From Cytophagales bacterium (GTDB lineage Bacteria; Bacteroidota; Bacteroidia; Cytophagales; UBA9547), in NCBI GenBank assembly GCA_004294265.1, contig REAG01000132.1, forward strand, positions 1 through 33,196: a stretch of 33,196 bases of DNA, in the 5' to 3' direction. This document shows positions 1 through 6,994 of the stretch, piece after piece (within the stretch, counting starts at the first letter, position 1; each line of letters opens with the position of its first letter). The notes beneath the pieces were generated by a model. It did no database searches. It was not told where the DNA came from and worked only from the letters and a program-made list of their open reading frames with translations. The position numbers were made by a program, and so were the translations under genes.

Positions 1-38
1 TAAATAAGTCGCAAAAAAAAATAAATTAACTCGAAATA

Positions 39-380
39 ATGAAAACTAAAAAATCAATATTGCCATCGGGAGTTACCCAAGAAATGGTAGATGAATGGAA
101 AGAAGAATTTGGAAAGATAGACCTTATTACTGTTGTGGATAAGGATGACTCTAGCAAGATTTACAAATGTGTAGTAAGAAGGGATATCCCTGACAAAACA
201 CATAATCAGGCTGTAAAATGGCTCACTACCGACCTTGGCAAATCGTGCGACATACTACTTAAAGGCTGTTGGCTTGGTGGCGATGAAATCATTAAAAAAA
301 ATCCTGCCTTTAATTTGGATGCAGGAAGCAAAATATCTGAGCGATTGATTACTTCAGATTCGGAAGTCGTAAAGCTATAG
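39..380 (+). CDS. Small tail-module protein, possible tail assembly chaperone
   Basis: A 113-aa soluble protein with mixed charge, no signal peptide and no membrane segment. It has a conserved-looking WLTTDLGK / WLGGDE core (about residues 62-83). I do not recognise it by sequence. The chaperone suggestion rests on its position just upstream of the baseplate genes and on a second short frame that overlaps its end in the -1 frame, an arrangement typical of tail assembly chaperone pairs (lambda G/GT, Mu gp41/42). The ATG at 39 follows an A-rich leader without a Shine-Dalgarno sequence, which is normal for Bacteroidota. No tape-measure gene follows, which is unusual for this position. Confidence 0.55.
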   Translation: MKTKKSILPSGVTQEMVDEWKEEFGKIDLITVVDKDDSSKIYKCVVRRDIPDKTHNQAVKWLTTDLGKSCDILLKGCWLGGDEIIKKNPAFNLDAGSKISERLITSDSEVVKL

Positions 381-381
381 A

Positions 382-494
382 GAGCCAGCCTGAGCTGACG
401 TGGATGGACAAATATAGTGCCATAATTATGCACTATTTACACATTGATAATCCTGAAGATTTGGATGCAGACACTTTCGCTCTCAGGCTGGCTC
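382..494. repeat. 13-bp perfect inverted repeat around the short ORF
   Basis: GAGCCAGCCTGAG at 382-394 is perfectly complementary to CTCAGGCTGGCTC at 482-494, with 87 nt between the arms. The left arm starts one base after the stop codon of the upstream gene, and the ATG at 404 lies inside the loop. In mRNA this could be a long-range stem affecting termination, reinitiation or frameshifting. That role is inference. Confidence 0.6.
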
Positions 495-532
495 AAGCGA
501 AATTTATCATAGGACATTTGAATCCAACGTAA
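404..532 (+). CDS. Short ORF downstream of the chaperone-like gene, -1 frame
   Basis: A 42-codon frame beginning MDKYSAIIMHYLHIDNPEDL and ending at the TAA at 530-532, five bases before the next gene. The frame is open upstream to 341, so it overlaps the end of the preceding gene (stop at 378-380) by about 40 nt in the -1 register. It could be translated alone from the ATG at 404, by reinitiation, or as a frameshift extension of the upstream protein. No canonical X-XXY-YYZ slippery heptamer is visible in the overlap. The composition (DADTFALRLAQAKF) looks like real protein. Function is not recognised. Confidence 0.5.
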   Translation: MDKYSAIIMHYLHIDNPEDLDADTFALRLAQAKFIIGHLNPT

Positions 533-537
533 TAAAA

Positions 538-1098
538 ATGGAATATAAGGTTGATTTGGAGAATAGATTAGGGGCTGATTTTGGTAGCCCTAAAAATCTT
601 TTGTACGTGCCAGGTGTGATTGCCAATGTGGGTTTTTCAGCTATAAAAAATCAATTTAAAAAAAGTGGATTAAGAGGTAAATATGCCATTAATGAAACTT
701 TTGATAGAATAGAAATTACAAAGCCCATTAATTACGTATTTCCGCTCGACCCACTCGTGGAAGTTGCGTGGGGATTTAAAAATATTATTACAGAGCAAAC
801 CGTAGGCGAGCCTGTGTTGGAGCAAGTTGGCAAAAAAATGATGTCCGTTCGTATTCGAGGTATTTTGTGGGATGGTTCTGAAAAATATCCTGAAAAAGAA
901 ATAAAAGAGTTCTTTAATATTTTTAAAACACAACAAATTTATGAGGTAAATTCAAGAATTTTTAATGTTTTTGGCATCAAAAGGATATTTGTCGAAGATA
1001 TACAAATGCCGATATTAGAGGGTTATGAAGATACGCAACCTTTTGAAATACAGGCTTATTCTTATAAACCTGTGGAATTGGAAATTATAGACCTTTAA
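538..1098 (+). CDS. DUF6046-like phage tail/baseplate protein
   Basis: A 186-aa protein resembling the DUF6046 proteins of Bacteroidota tail modules. Recognisable parts are the N-terminal LLYVPGVI segment, the VEVAWGFKNIITEQTVG stretch near residue 75, an IRGILWDG motif near 107, and the C-terminal QPFEIQAYSYKPVELEIID. Proteins at this position normally lie between the tape measure and the hub and are expected to act in tail-tube/baseplate connection. It starts five bases after the preceding stop and is followed by a heptad-repeat spacer. The family assignment is from recalled motifs; the role is inferred from position. Confidence 0.6.
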   Translation: MEYKVDLENRLGADFGSPKNLLYVPGVIANVGFSAIKNQFKKSGLRGKYAINETFDRIEITKPINYVFPLDPLVEVAWGFKNIITEQTVGEPVLEQVGKKMMSVRIRGILWDGSEKYPEKEIKEFFNIFKTQQIYEVNSRIFNVFGIKRIFVEDIQMPILEGYEDTQPFEIQAYSYKPVELEIIDL

Positions 1099-1100
1099 GT

Positions 1101-1177
1101 CAATTATTAATTATCAATTATAAACTGTCAATTATCAATTATCAATTATCAATTATCAATTATCAATTATCAATTAT
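1101..1177 (+). repeat. Heptanucleotide tandem repeat (CAATTAT) abutting a start codon
   Basis: Eleven 7-nt units fill the whole spacer: CAATTAT, TAATTAT, CAATTAT, AAACTGT, then seven uninterrupted CAATTAT copies. The last unit supplies the A and T of the ATG at 1176, so copy-number change would alter the 5' leader directly. Confidence 0.92.
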
Positions 1178-2186
1178 GAAATTTATTATTATGTTACTGA
1201 CTTGCTTGATTACGATTACAAATTTTGCTGCAGGTAAAAAAATTGTGATGCGAGAAGTGGAATCGGTAAGCGGAAAAAAAGGCTGGAGCAATTTGACAAA
1301 TAAAGCTACGCTTACATTTGCCAAGAATATACTTTTTGACAAAAATGACAACATCAAACTTACAGAAGTGATTTCGGTAGGTTCGACTATCGAAATTGAG
1401 CTTGGGTATGATGGCAATTTAAAGCAAGAATTTAAAGGGTTTATTACAAAAATAAATCAAACTATTCCTATAAAATTAGAATGTGAGGATGACATGTACG
1501 TTTTAAAACGAAAAACACTTAAACCAAAGACTTTTGAAAATGCGGAATTGATAGATATTGTAAAGTATATTACTGAAGGCACAAATTATACATTGAATGT
1601 GCTGCCAAGCCATGTAGGTAAATTTACGATTGAAGGCACTAATGCCACTTCAGCCATTGTGTTGCAATATATCAAAGAAAAATACGGATTTGCAACTAGC
1701 TTTATTCGACAAAATGAGCTTACCGTAGGTTTTCCGTACCAAATTGAAAGTAAGGGCGATACTTACGTTTTGGATTTTGGAAATAATATTGTAAGCCATA
1801 ATTTAGAATTTAAAACCAAAGAAGATACTAAATTAATACTCAAAGGCACTAGCCACAATAAGGGCAAAAAGCCTTTGAAAGTAGATTACAACCCACAAAA
1901 AGCCTTGGATAGCGAAGCCGAAAAAAGGGATATTCCACTCGATAGCAATTTGACAGAAGAACAGGCTTTAAATCGGCTTAAAATTGAATACGAAAAAGTG
2001 CTTATAGATGGATATAGTGGCGATATAGTGCTTTTTGGGATTCCATTTATAAATACTGGAGATGCCGTAATTTTGAAAGACCCCGATTTTGCTGACCGCA
2101 AGGGAAAGTATTTAACAGGAGATGTAGAATGGAGTTTTAGCACGGCTGGATACAGGCGAAAAGTAGGAATTACAAAACAAATTTAA
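1176..2186 (+). CDS. Baseplate hub protein (gp27 / late control D-like)
   Basis: A 336-aa protein with the layout of hub proteins of contractile tails. The N-terminal part contains GWSNLTNKATLTFAKNI (residues 28-44) and VGSTIEIELGYDGNLKQEFKG, the strand pattern typical of gpD/gp27-like proteins in Bacteroidota phages. The C-terminus carries DPDFADRKGKYLTGDVEWSF and GYRRKVGI, another hub hallmark. The hub forms the ring that carries the spike. The first 20 residues are hydrophobic but probably are the first hub strand rather than a signal peptide. The ATG lies at the end of a heptad-repeat tract. The gene is followed after two bases by the spike-like gene, so the two are probably co-translated. 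Confidence 0.72.
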   Translation: MKFIIMLLTCLITITNFAAGKKIVMREVESVSGKKGWSNLTNKATLTFAKNILFDKNDNIKLTEVISVGSTIEIELGYDGNLKQEFKGFITKINQTIPIKLECEDDMYVLKRKTLKPKTFENAELIDIVKYITEGTNYTLNVLPSHVGKFTIEGTNATSAIVLQYIKEKYGFATSFIRQNELTVGFPYQIESKGDTYVLDFGNNIVSHNLEFKTKEDTKLILKGTSHNKGKKPLKVDYNPQKALDSEAEKRDIPLDSNLTEEQALNRLKIEYEKVLIDGYSGDIVLFGIPFINTGDAVILKDPDFADRKGKYLTGDVEWSFSTAGYRRKVGITKQI

Positions 2187-2188
2187 CT

Positions 2189-2743
2189 ATGGAAGGCTTA
2201 GAAGAATTATTTTGGAAATTGATAAAAAGCAAAGTGATTTGCCAATCCATTTATGCCGTTGTTACAAAAATAAATGACAATCAAACCATAGCGTGTGAGG
2301 GTTTGGAAACGCAAACCATCTATACGGATGTGCAACTTACGGCAACCGAAACTAAGGAATCTTACATTTTGGTAACGCCAAAAATAGGAAGTACAGTTAT
2401 ACTTTCGTTTTTAAACAACAACATAAACGATGCTTATGTAAGCGGTTTTAGTGATTTGGATAAAATTCAATTGATAATTGCTCATTCACAATTGACAATT
2501 AATAAGGATGGAATTGTTATGAATGGTGGGGATTTGGGCGGATTGGTTATTGTGCAAAAATTAGTAGGTAAAATAAACGCTTTGGAGCAAAAATACAATG
2601 ATTTGTTAAACAGCTGTAAAACACAAGTAGTAACTCTTGCGCCAAGCGGTACGTTTCCAATGGCTTCGTTTTTTGCATCTAATTTGCCCATAGCTCCCAA
2701 AACGAGCGTAGGGGATTTGGAGAACGAAAAAGTAAAACACTAA
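2189..2743 (+). CDS. Baseplate spike / gpV-like protein
   Basis: A 184-aa protein starting two bases after the hub gene. Residues 20-100 show a beta-rich OB-fold-like pattern (AVVTKINDNQTIACEGL, then TPKIGSTVILSFLNNNINDAYV), as in gpV/gp5-type spike N-terminal domains. The following segment (TINKDGIVMNGGDLGGLV) resembles the short needle repeats of such proteins. It is followed by a short helical stretch with coiled-coil character (KLVGKINALEQKYNDLLN). No lysozyme domain is present. The assignment rests on fold pattern and on adjacency to the hub. Confidence 0.6.
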   Translation: MEGLEELFWKLIKSKVICQSIYAVVTKINDNQTIACEGLETQTIYTDVQLTATETKESYILVTPKIGSTVILSFLNNNINDAYVSGFSDLDKIQLIIAHSQLTINKDGIVMNGGDLGGLVIVQKLVGKINALEQKYNDLLNSCKTQVVTLAPSGTFPMASFFASNLPIAPKTSVGDLENEKVKH

Positions 2744-2781
2744 AAGCCCCCAAACCACCGAAGGGGGCTTAGGCTTACGCA
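2744..2781. repeat. GC-rich hairpin element with GCTTACGCA tail
   Basis: AAGCCCCC (2744-2751) pairs with GGGGGCTT (2763-2770), followed by AGGCTTACGCA. It starts inside the stop codon of the spike gene. This is one of five related elements in the tail module. They stand out sharply in GC content and resemble Bacteroidota dispersed palindromes. This copy could also act as a weak terminator. Confidence 0.75.
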
Positions 2782-2786
2782 TTTTA

Positions 2787-2828
2787 TCAACTATCAACTA
2801 ACCACTAATAACTAACAACTAACCATTA
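2787..2828 (+). repeat. Heptad-repeat leader (nnnACTA units)
   Basis: Six 7-nt units: TCAACTA, TCAACTA, ACCACTA, ATAACTA, ACAACTA, ACCATTA. The last base is the A of the ATG at 2828. Confidence 0.85.
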
Positions 2829-3124
2829 TGAATGATATTTTATTAGATTTTGTTACAGGAGATTTGGAAATAGAAAATGGGGATTTTGTGATTGGCAATT
2901 CGGATGCTCAAAATATTGAACAAATATTGCTGAGTTCGCCAAGCGAGTGGTCTGAGCCTAAAATAGGATTTCAAATGCAACGCTATCTAAACGCCAGCCC
3001 TAGCCAGTCGGAACGATTTGTAAGGGAGCTTTCCATACAGTTAGAGGATTTGGAAGGTATGAAAATCAATAAAATTGATATTTCACAGGGGTTTAATAAC
3101 GCAATAATTGATGCGGAATATTAA
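2828..3124 (+). CDS. gp25/gpW-like baseplate wedge protein
   Basis: A 98-aa protein matching the length and pattern of small gp25-like wedge proteins. It opens with a DILLDFVTGDLEIENGDFVI segment, then SDAQNIEQILLSSPSEW and PKIGFQMQRYLNA (the 'glycine plus aromatic' segment of the family), and ends with a short beta region (MKINKIDISQG). In contractile tails this protein joins the sheath to the baseplate. It lies directly upstream of a LysM/gpX-like gene, as expected in a baseplate cluster. The start is the ATG that overlaps the heptad repeat. Confidence 0.72.
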   Translation: MNDILLDFVTGDLEIENGDFVIGNSDAQNIEQILLSSPSEWSEPKIGFQMQRYLNASPSQSERFVRELSIQLEDLEGMKINKIDISQGFNNAIIDAEY

Positions 3125-3218
3125 GTGAGATTTTGAGAAGTGAGATTTTGAGAAGTGAGATTGTGAGAAGTTAGAAGTGAGAAGTGAGAAGTGAGAAGTG
3201 AGAAGTGAGAAGTGAGAT
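3125..3218 (+). repeat. GTGAGAA tandem repeat tract
   Basis: Two or three 15-nt units (GTGAGATTTTGAGAA and a variant) give way to GTTAGAA and then five perfect GTGAGAA heptads starting at 3177, 3184, 3191, 3198 and 3205, plus a GTGAGAT at 3212. Each unit contains a GTG triplet, so potential start codons recur in all three frames just ahead of the next gene. Confidence 0.92.
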
Positions 3219-3234
3219 TTTACATATATATATA

Positions 3235-3516
3235 GTGGTTACAAAAATAAGGTGTTCGGGAAATAGAAGTTTGAAAGATATTGCTTTTGAACATTACGGA
3301 AAGATGGAAGGTGTTCTTGAGATTTTAAAATTAAATCCAAAGCTACAGATTACAGATGTTCCAAAAGCTGGAGATTTAATTTTTGTAAAAGTAAATGAAG
3401 ATAAAAATAAGGTAGTGAATCAATACAAAAATGATGATTATAGACCCTCCACTGGCTCAAACCTCTTTGTGTTTCCACATATATTTGATGATACGTTTGG
3501 GAGTGTGTTTAATTAA
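3235..3516 (+). CDS. LysM/gpX-like tail protein
   Basis: About 93 aa. Residues NRSLKDIAFEHYGKMEGVLEILKLNP...PKAGDLIFV form a single LysM-like domain of the type found in tail protein X and gp53-like baseplate components. I prefer the GTG at 3235 (MVTKIRCSGNR...) because family members begin a few residues before the LysM strand. The frame also runs back to a GTG at 3205 inside the GTGAGAA repeat, which would add ten residues. The C-terminal tail (DDYRPSTGSNLFVFPHIF) is not recognised. The stop codon TAA is the first three bases of the next heptad tract. Confidence 0.6.
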   Translation: MVTKIRCSGNRSLKDIAFEHYGKMEGVLEILKLNPKLQITDVPKAGDLIFVKVNEDKNKVVNQYKNDDYRPSTGSNLFVFPHIFDDTFGSVFN

Positions 3517-3576
3517 TGGTTAGTTGTTAATGGTTAGTTGTTAATGGTTAGTTGTTAATTATTAGTTATTAATGGG
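3514..3576 (+). repeat. Heptad-repeat spacer (TAATGGT/TAGTTGT)
   Basis: Nine 7-nt units: TAATGGT and TAGTTGT alternate three times, then TAATTAT, TAGTTAT, TAATGGG. The tract begins with the stop codon of the upstream gene and runs into GGGCTTACTCA, a variant of the tail found on the GC-rich hairpins. Confidence 0.9.
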
Positions 3577-3622
3577 CTTACTCATGGTATTGATAGTAAT
3601 TTTAGTTCAATAATATTGGTTA

Positions 3623-3655
3623 AAACCTATAAGGTTTTTGAAACCTTATAGGTTT
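3623..3655. repeat. 15-bp perfect hairpin (AAACCTATAAGGTTT)
   Basis: AAACCTATAAGGTTT (3623-3637) and AAACCTTATAGGTTT (3641-3655) form a perfect stem with a 3-nt loop between the LysM-like gene and the fibre gene. It could terminate transcription or protect RNA. Similar ACCTATAAGGT palindromes are dispersed in Bacteroidota genomes (recalled, not checked). Confidence 0.8.
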
Positions 3656-3716
3656 ATTAAATAGTTCAACAAAATTGGTTTTTAAACCGATTTTTAACTC
3701 ATTAAAAAATAAAAAA

Positions 3717-5306
3717 ATGGCAACAACGACATCAATAGACCTCGTTACAAGGGCGGAAGTAATTAAGAACGAAACCGCTGAAGGTCAGAACACAGCTACA
3801 CGAGTGGGTAGTTGGCTTAGGGATAGTTGGGATACCTTGCAAACGCAAATTGGCGGTTTTGTGAGCAATACGGCTTTGGGAACTTTACTCGCAAATTATA
3901 TTCCTTTGAGCCAAAAAGGTGCAGTTAATGGCGTAGCTCCGCTGGGAGCAGATGGGAAAGTGCCAGTTGAGAATTTACCTTATGATTTTTATTTTAAGCA
4001 AGAAGGGACTACTACTGTTACTTTAGCTAATAATTCAGCGTTTGCATTACTTCCATTTCAAAAACGAACTATAAAAGCTAACACAATAAAAAAAGGAGAT
4101 GTTTTTTATTGTAATTTTTATTTTTCAATGGTTGCAAATTCTATGTTTGGAGTTTCTCCGTCTTATTTAATCGGAATTAATTCGTTAGTATTTTCACCAA
4201 GTTCGTTTAATAATAATATTAATCAATTTAGATTAGAAATATTAAATATAGGTGGGATAAATAATGTAAAAGTAAGTTATTTAAATACTTCAAATGAATT
4301 ATTTATATCAGTTGATTTATCAGTTGATTTAGTTATTGATATACGAAAAGGTCTTGATAGTAGATTATCTACTGCATTTTTTACCGACATTCAATTTTAC
4401 AAAAAAAATATTTTTCAGGTTTGGGGTAATATTTCGGGTAGTATTACAAATCAAACAGATTTGCAAACAGCATTAGATGCTAAAAGTAGTGCAACTCAAA
4501 CTATGGGATTGCAAACTCAAATAAATGCTATAAACACACTATTAAATTCTAATGATGTGGATTTGGATAATGTGCAAGAATTAGTCGATGCCATTAAAAC
4601 TTTGCAAACCAGTTTAGCTACTATTTTGGTAAATAATTTGACGGCTGGAGGCACAACTAAGGCACTTACGGCTGAGCAAGGAAAGATTTTGAAAACTTTG
4701 GTAGATGGCAAACAAAATGCACTTGTAAATATTTCTGATTCCGAAAAGCGGTTGAAAAATGGATTAACAACTACCCTAGATTTTGGAGAAAGAGTTCTCT
4801 TGGATAGCAATTCGCAAAGCATGGCACCACCATCGGACGAAGGTTATTATGAAACTGTATTAGATTGGGTAGCTAAAAAAATGTATGCCTTTGATGGTCC
4901 AAACACAAATGTAAGTATTGACTGGCAAAATAGACAACTGAAAGATAGCAATGGTAGTGTTAAATTTAATTGGGAAACGCAAACAATAGCTTTACCCTTA
5001 GCAGATTATGATAGTATTCCCGCTGTAATAATTAATGATACTAATGATATACCTATTTTAATTGCAGACCAAAGAACTCTTTTATCTTCTAATACGCGTG
5101 TTTTTGATTTTCAAGATTGTAAATTAAATATGTCTATCGGAAGTATAGCTGGGCAAAATGGATTCACAATTAGATTGCAAAATATGTCTGAACCCGAGTC
5201 TTCGGTTAATGGCGGAGGTATGCAATGTGGCACAATTTTTGTTAAAAATGGAGCTTTAAAATATAAAGGAGCAAACGGTACGGTTACGACAATTGCACCA
5301 GCATAA
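3717..5306 (+). CDS. Tail fibre / receptor-binding protein
   Basis: 529 aa from the ATG at 3717 (MATTTSIDLVTRAEVIKN). An in-frame upstream start at 3675 would add 14 residues encoded by low-complexity DNA and is less likely. The N-terminal part holds the fibre signature KGAVNGVAPLGADGKVPVENLP. The middle carries repeated trimeric-fibre segments (NQTDLQTALDAKSSAT, QELVDAIKTLQTSL, LTAGGTTKALTAEQGKILKTLVDGKQN). The C-terminal third is beta-rich without a recognisable chaperone domain and would carry the variable receptor-binding part. The product would decide target specificity of the particle. Its place between the LysM-like gene and the J-like gene is unusual, since fibres normally follow the J and I genes. 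Confidence 0.75.
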   Translation: MATTTSIDLVTRAEVIKNETAEGQNTATRVGSWLRDSWDTLQTQIGGFVSNTALGTLLANYIPLSQKGAVNGVAPLGADGKVPVENLPYDFYFKQEGTTTVTLANNSAFALLPFQKRTIKANTIKKGDVFYCNFYFSMVANSMFGVSPSYLIGINSLVFSPSSFNNNINQFRLEILNIGGINNVKVSYLNTSNELFISVDLSVDLVIDIRKGLDSRLSTAFFTDIQFYKKNIFQVWGNISGSITNQTDLQTALDAKSSATQTMGLQTQINAINTLLNSNDVDLDNVQELVDAIKTLQTSLATILVNNLTAGGTTKALTAEQGKILKTLVDGKQNALVNISDSEKRLKNGLTTTLDFGERVLLDSNSQSMAPPSDEGYYETVLDWVAKKMYAFDGPNTNVSIDWQNRQLKDSNGSVKFNWETQTIALPLADYDSIPAVIINDTNDIPILIADQRTLLSSNTRVFDFQDCKLNMSIGSIAGQNGFTIRLQNMSEPESSVNGGGMQCGTIFVKNGALKYKGANGTVTTIAPA

Positions 5307-5466
5307 AAGCCCCCCAACCCCCGAAGGGGGCTTAGGCTTACGCAAGATTTTGAAATGAAAAACCTCTTACCACTAAGGGGATAAAAATTAATAACGCTTT
5401 CCAAGTGGTTGGGAGCATAAACAAGCGGCAGCACTTCCCCTTTCGGGGGTTAGGGGGCTTTTAAAA
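5305..5466. repeat. Two GC-rich elements in inverted orientation
   Basis: A hairpin element at 5305-5342 (AAAAGCCCCCCAACCCCC then GAAGGGGGCTTAGGCTTACGCA) is matched by an inverted copy at 5433-5463 (CTTCCCCTTTCGGGGG then TTAGGGGGCTTTTAA). The two copies can pair over about 24 bases across a 90-nt loop. They fill the spacer between the fibre gene and the J-like gene. Nothing coding is seen between them. Confidence 0.8.
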
Positions 5467-5468
5467 CA

Positions 5469-5612
5469 ATGGCAAAATCAATCGCATTTCATTACTCTCA
5501 AATAATTGACTTAAAAAGTACACAAAGTCAATTAAAAAACCAATTAGAGCCTTTAGGCAATAGTTCGGTGGATAACGGCTACTATTGCATGGACAACGGA
5601 CGTAAGTTTTGA
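5469..5612 (+). CDS. N-terminal fragment of baseplate J-like protein (frameshifted)
   Basis: A 47-codon frame (MAKSIAFHYSQIIDLKSTQS...) starting three bases after the hairpin pair, with the N-terminal shape of Bacteroidota J-like proteins. It loses sense near residue 33 (NSS) and stops at 5610-5612. The expected continuation (AIVRWITATIAWTTDVSFD) is present in the +1 frame from 5557. A single extra base, or a 2-base loss, around 5555-5565 would explain this. It may be a real inactivating mutation, a sequencing error, or recoding. Confidence 0.6.
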   Translation: MAKSIAFHYSQIIDLKSTQSQLKNQLEPLGNSSVDNGYYCMDNGRKF

Positions 5613-5655
5613 TGTAAAGCGAGAGGAGTTACAATATATTGCAGATACGGCACTC

Positions 5656-6294
5656 GTGGGCAATGATAACTGGCTCGTGGATGTAGCTAAAGATTTTAGA
5701 TTTAATACAACTACTAATAATATGGTGCCGCTTGTTATAGATTTAGTGAGCAAGGCGAGTGTGTATGCAAGTCCAACTTTGGGAAGTAATGAAATAAAAC
5801 CTATTGCAGTAGCTACTGTGATTAAATCGAATGCAGGATTTACTAATTTGTTGGTAGCTAAGAGTTTGGGAGCTACATTTCAGAAATTAAATATCAATGA
5901 ATTAAACGCTTTTCGCAACTATATTACTCAATATAAGCAATTTACAGGAACTAATATACAGGTTTCTAGCCAAGATAGCGATGTAATGGCGTATAATTTG
6001 CAAATTCGTTTTGACTTCACAAAAGGAACGCCAAATCCCGAATTGACCATTAAAACCGCTATCGAAACGGCATGTAGAAATATAGGTTTTAATGGCAAAT
6101 TGGAGCGTTTGGTTTTGGAAGATGCTATTCAAAAAGTACCAGGTGTTTTGGGAATAGTTGGCGATTACAAAGCCAAAGATTTTACTGCATCCGAGTTTAT
6201 ATTTTTCCAAGATTATTACCAAACCGTAAGCGGTTATATCAATTTAAGCACTAATAATGCAGATTTAATCATGGTTTTAACGCCAAACGAATAA
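5656..6294 (+). CDS. Baseplate J-like protein, main part
   Basis: The GTG at 5656 gives 212 aa, but coding sense extends back to 5557 in the same frame (TIAWTTDVSFDVKREELQYI), so this is the body of the gene begun at 5469. The region VATVIKSNAGFTNLLVAKSL...LNINELNAFRNYI, VSSQDSDVMAYNLQIRFDF, IETACRNIGFNGKLERLVLEDAIQKVPGV is characteristic of the C-terminal half of J-like wedge proteins, which bridge the central hub and the fibres. If the shift is real, the protein made from 5656 lacks the N-terminal domain and the baseplate may not assemble. Confidence 0.7.
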   Translation: MGNDNWLVDVAKDFRFNTTTNNMVPLVIDLVSKASVYASPTLGSNEIKPIAVATVIKSNAGFTNLLVAKSLGATFQKLNINELNAFRNYITQYKQFTGTNIQVSSQDSDVMAYNLQIRFDFTKGTPNPELTIKTAIETACRNIGFNGKLERLVLEDAIQKVPGVLGIVGDYKAKDFTASEFIFFQDYYQTVSGYINLSTNNADLIMVLTPNE

Positions 6295-6295
6295 A

Positions 6296-6323
6296 AATTA
6301 ACAACTAACAATTATTAACCATT
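6296..6323 (+). repeat. Heptad-repeat spacer (AATTAAC/AACTAAC)
   Basis: Four units directly after the J-like stop: AATTAAC, AACTAAC, AATTATT, AACCATT. The last units run into a perfect hairpin. Confidence 0.7.
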
Positions 6324-6363
6324 TTTAAAATTGGGTTTTAACCCAATTTTAAAAATGGTTAAT
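6314..6363. repeat. 24-bp perfect inverted repeat with 2-nt loop
   Basis: The arm at 6314-6337 (ATTAACCATTTTTAAAATTG then GGTT) is exactly complementary to 6340-6363, with TT as the loop. It lies between the J-like gene and the tail I-position gene, so it would form a very stable RNA hairpin. A run of U is absent on either side, so a classical terminator is not certain. Confidence 0.9.
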
Positions 6364-6380
6364 GGGCTTACGCATGATTT

Positions 6381-6430
6381 AAAAGCCCCACCCCCAGCCC
6401 CTCCCACAAGGGGAGGGGTGCTTACGCATG
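6381..6430. repeat. GC-rich hairpin element with GCTTACGCATGATTTT tail
   Basis: CCCCTCCC (6398-6405) pairs with GGGAGGGG (6411-6418) around ACAAG, preceded by AAAAGCCCCACCCCCAGC and followed by GTGCTTACGCATGATTTTG. A shorter GGGCTTACGCATGATTT copy sits immediately upstream at 6364-6380. Confidence 0.8.
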
Positions 6431-6436
6431 ATTTTG

Positions 6437-6457
6437 AATTAACAATTAACAATTAAA
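6437..6457 (+). repeat. Heptad-repeat leader (AATTAAC)
   Basis: AATTAAC, AATTAAC, AATTAAA, then TA and the ATG of the next gene at 6460. Confidence 0.7.
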
Positions 6458-6459
6458 TA

Positions 6460-6981
6460 ATGGATATAAGGATAGATTTTAAGAAATATATTATCATGCT
6501 ATTGCCAGTTTTGTTACGCAAAACAAAAATGGTTCAATGGCTGGAGTGCCTGACAAAACCCTACAAAACCATGCTTGACTGGTTGCAGGAATTCTCGGAC
6601 ACAACGATTGAAAACGCCAAATACAACGCTCAAACGCATGTATTTACGGAGCTTTTGCAAACTAAATTTCCTAATTTGGGAGTGATAATAGAAAATTCAA
6701 ACGACACAACTATTGATGATGTGTTAATTGGCACAAGGGTTAGGAACGATTTTGACATATTTATTGGAACAAAAATAAACAACAACAATAACGTAAGCAT
6801 CGGCACGAGATTAGATGGATTGGTAATTGATATTCCAGACTTCTATGTAAAATTAATTACTTCAGCTACTCCCACGGAGCTTATTCAATTAAGAAGTTGG
6901 ATAAATAAATACAAAATATATTCAACAACATATCAAATAACGGATTTGAGTAAAACAATAATTTATTTTAAAAATTACTAA
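6460..6981 (+). CDS. Tail protein in the I position (baseplate wedge end)
   Basis: A 173-aa protein placed just after the J-like gene, where tail protein I normally lies. The N-terminal segment (YIIMLLPVLLRKTKMVQWLECL...PYKTMLDWLQEF) matches the opening of Bacteroidota proteins in this slot. The middle has paired DDVLIGTRV / DIFIGTKI / NVSIGTRL repeats, and the C-terminal ITSATPTELIQLRSWINKYKIYSTTYQI is typical of the group. Its expected role is linking the baseplate wedge to the fibre. No catalytic motif is present. Identification is by position and recalled motifs. Confidence 0.55.
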   Translation: MDIRIDFKKYIIMLLPVLLRKTKMVQWLECLTKPYKTMLDWLQEFSDTTIENAKYNAQTHVFTELLQTKFPNLGVIIENSNDTTIDDVLIGTRVRNDFDIFIGTKINNNNNVSIGTRLDGLVIDIPDFYVKLITSATPTELIQLRSWINKYKIYSTTYQITDLSKTIIYFKNY

Positions 6982-6994
6982 ATAATTAAGAATT

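Noticed and set aside
1101-1177. CRISPR array in the period-7 repeat tracts
   Set aside because: Units are 7 nt with no spacers of 25-40 nt, and no cas gene is present.
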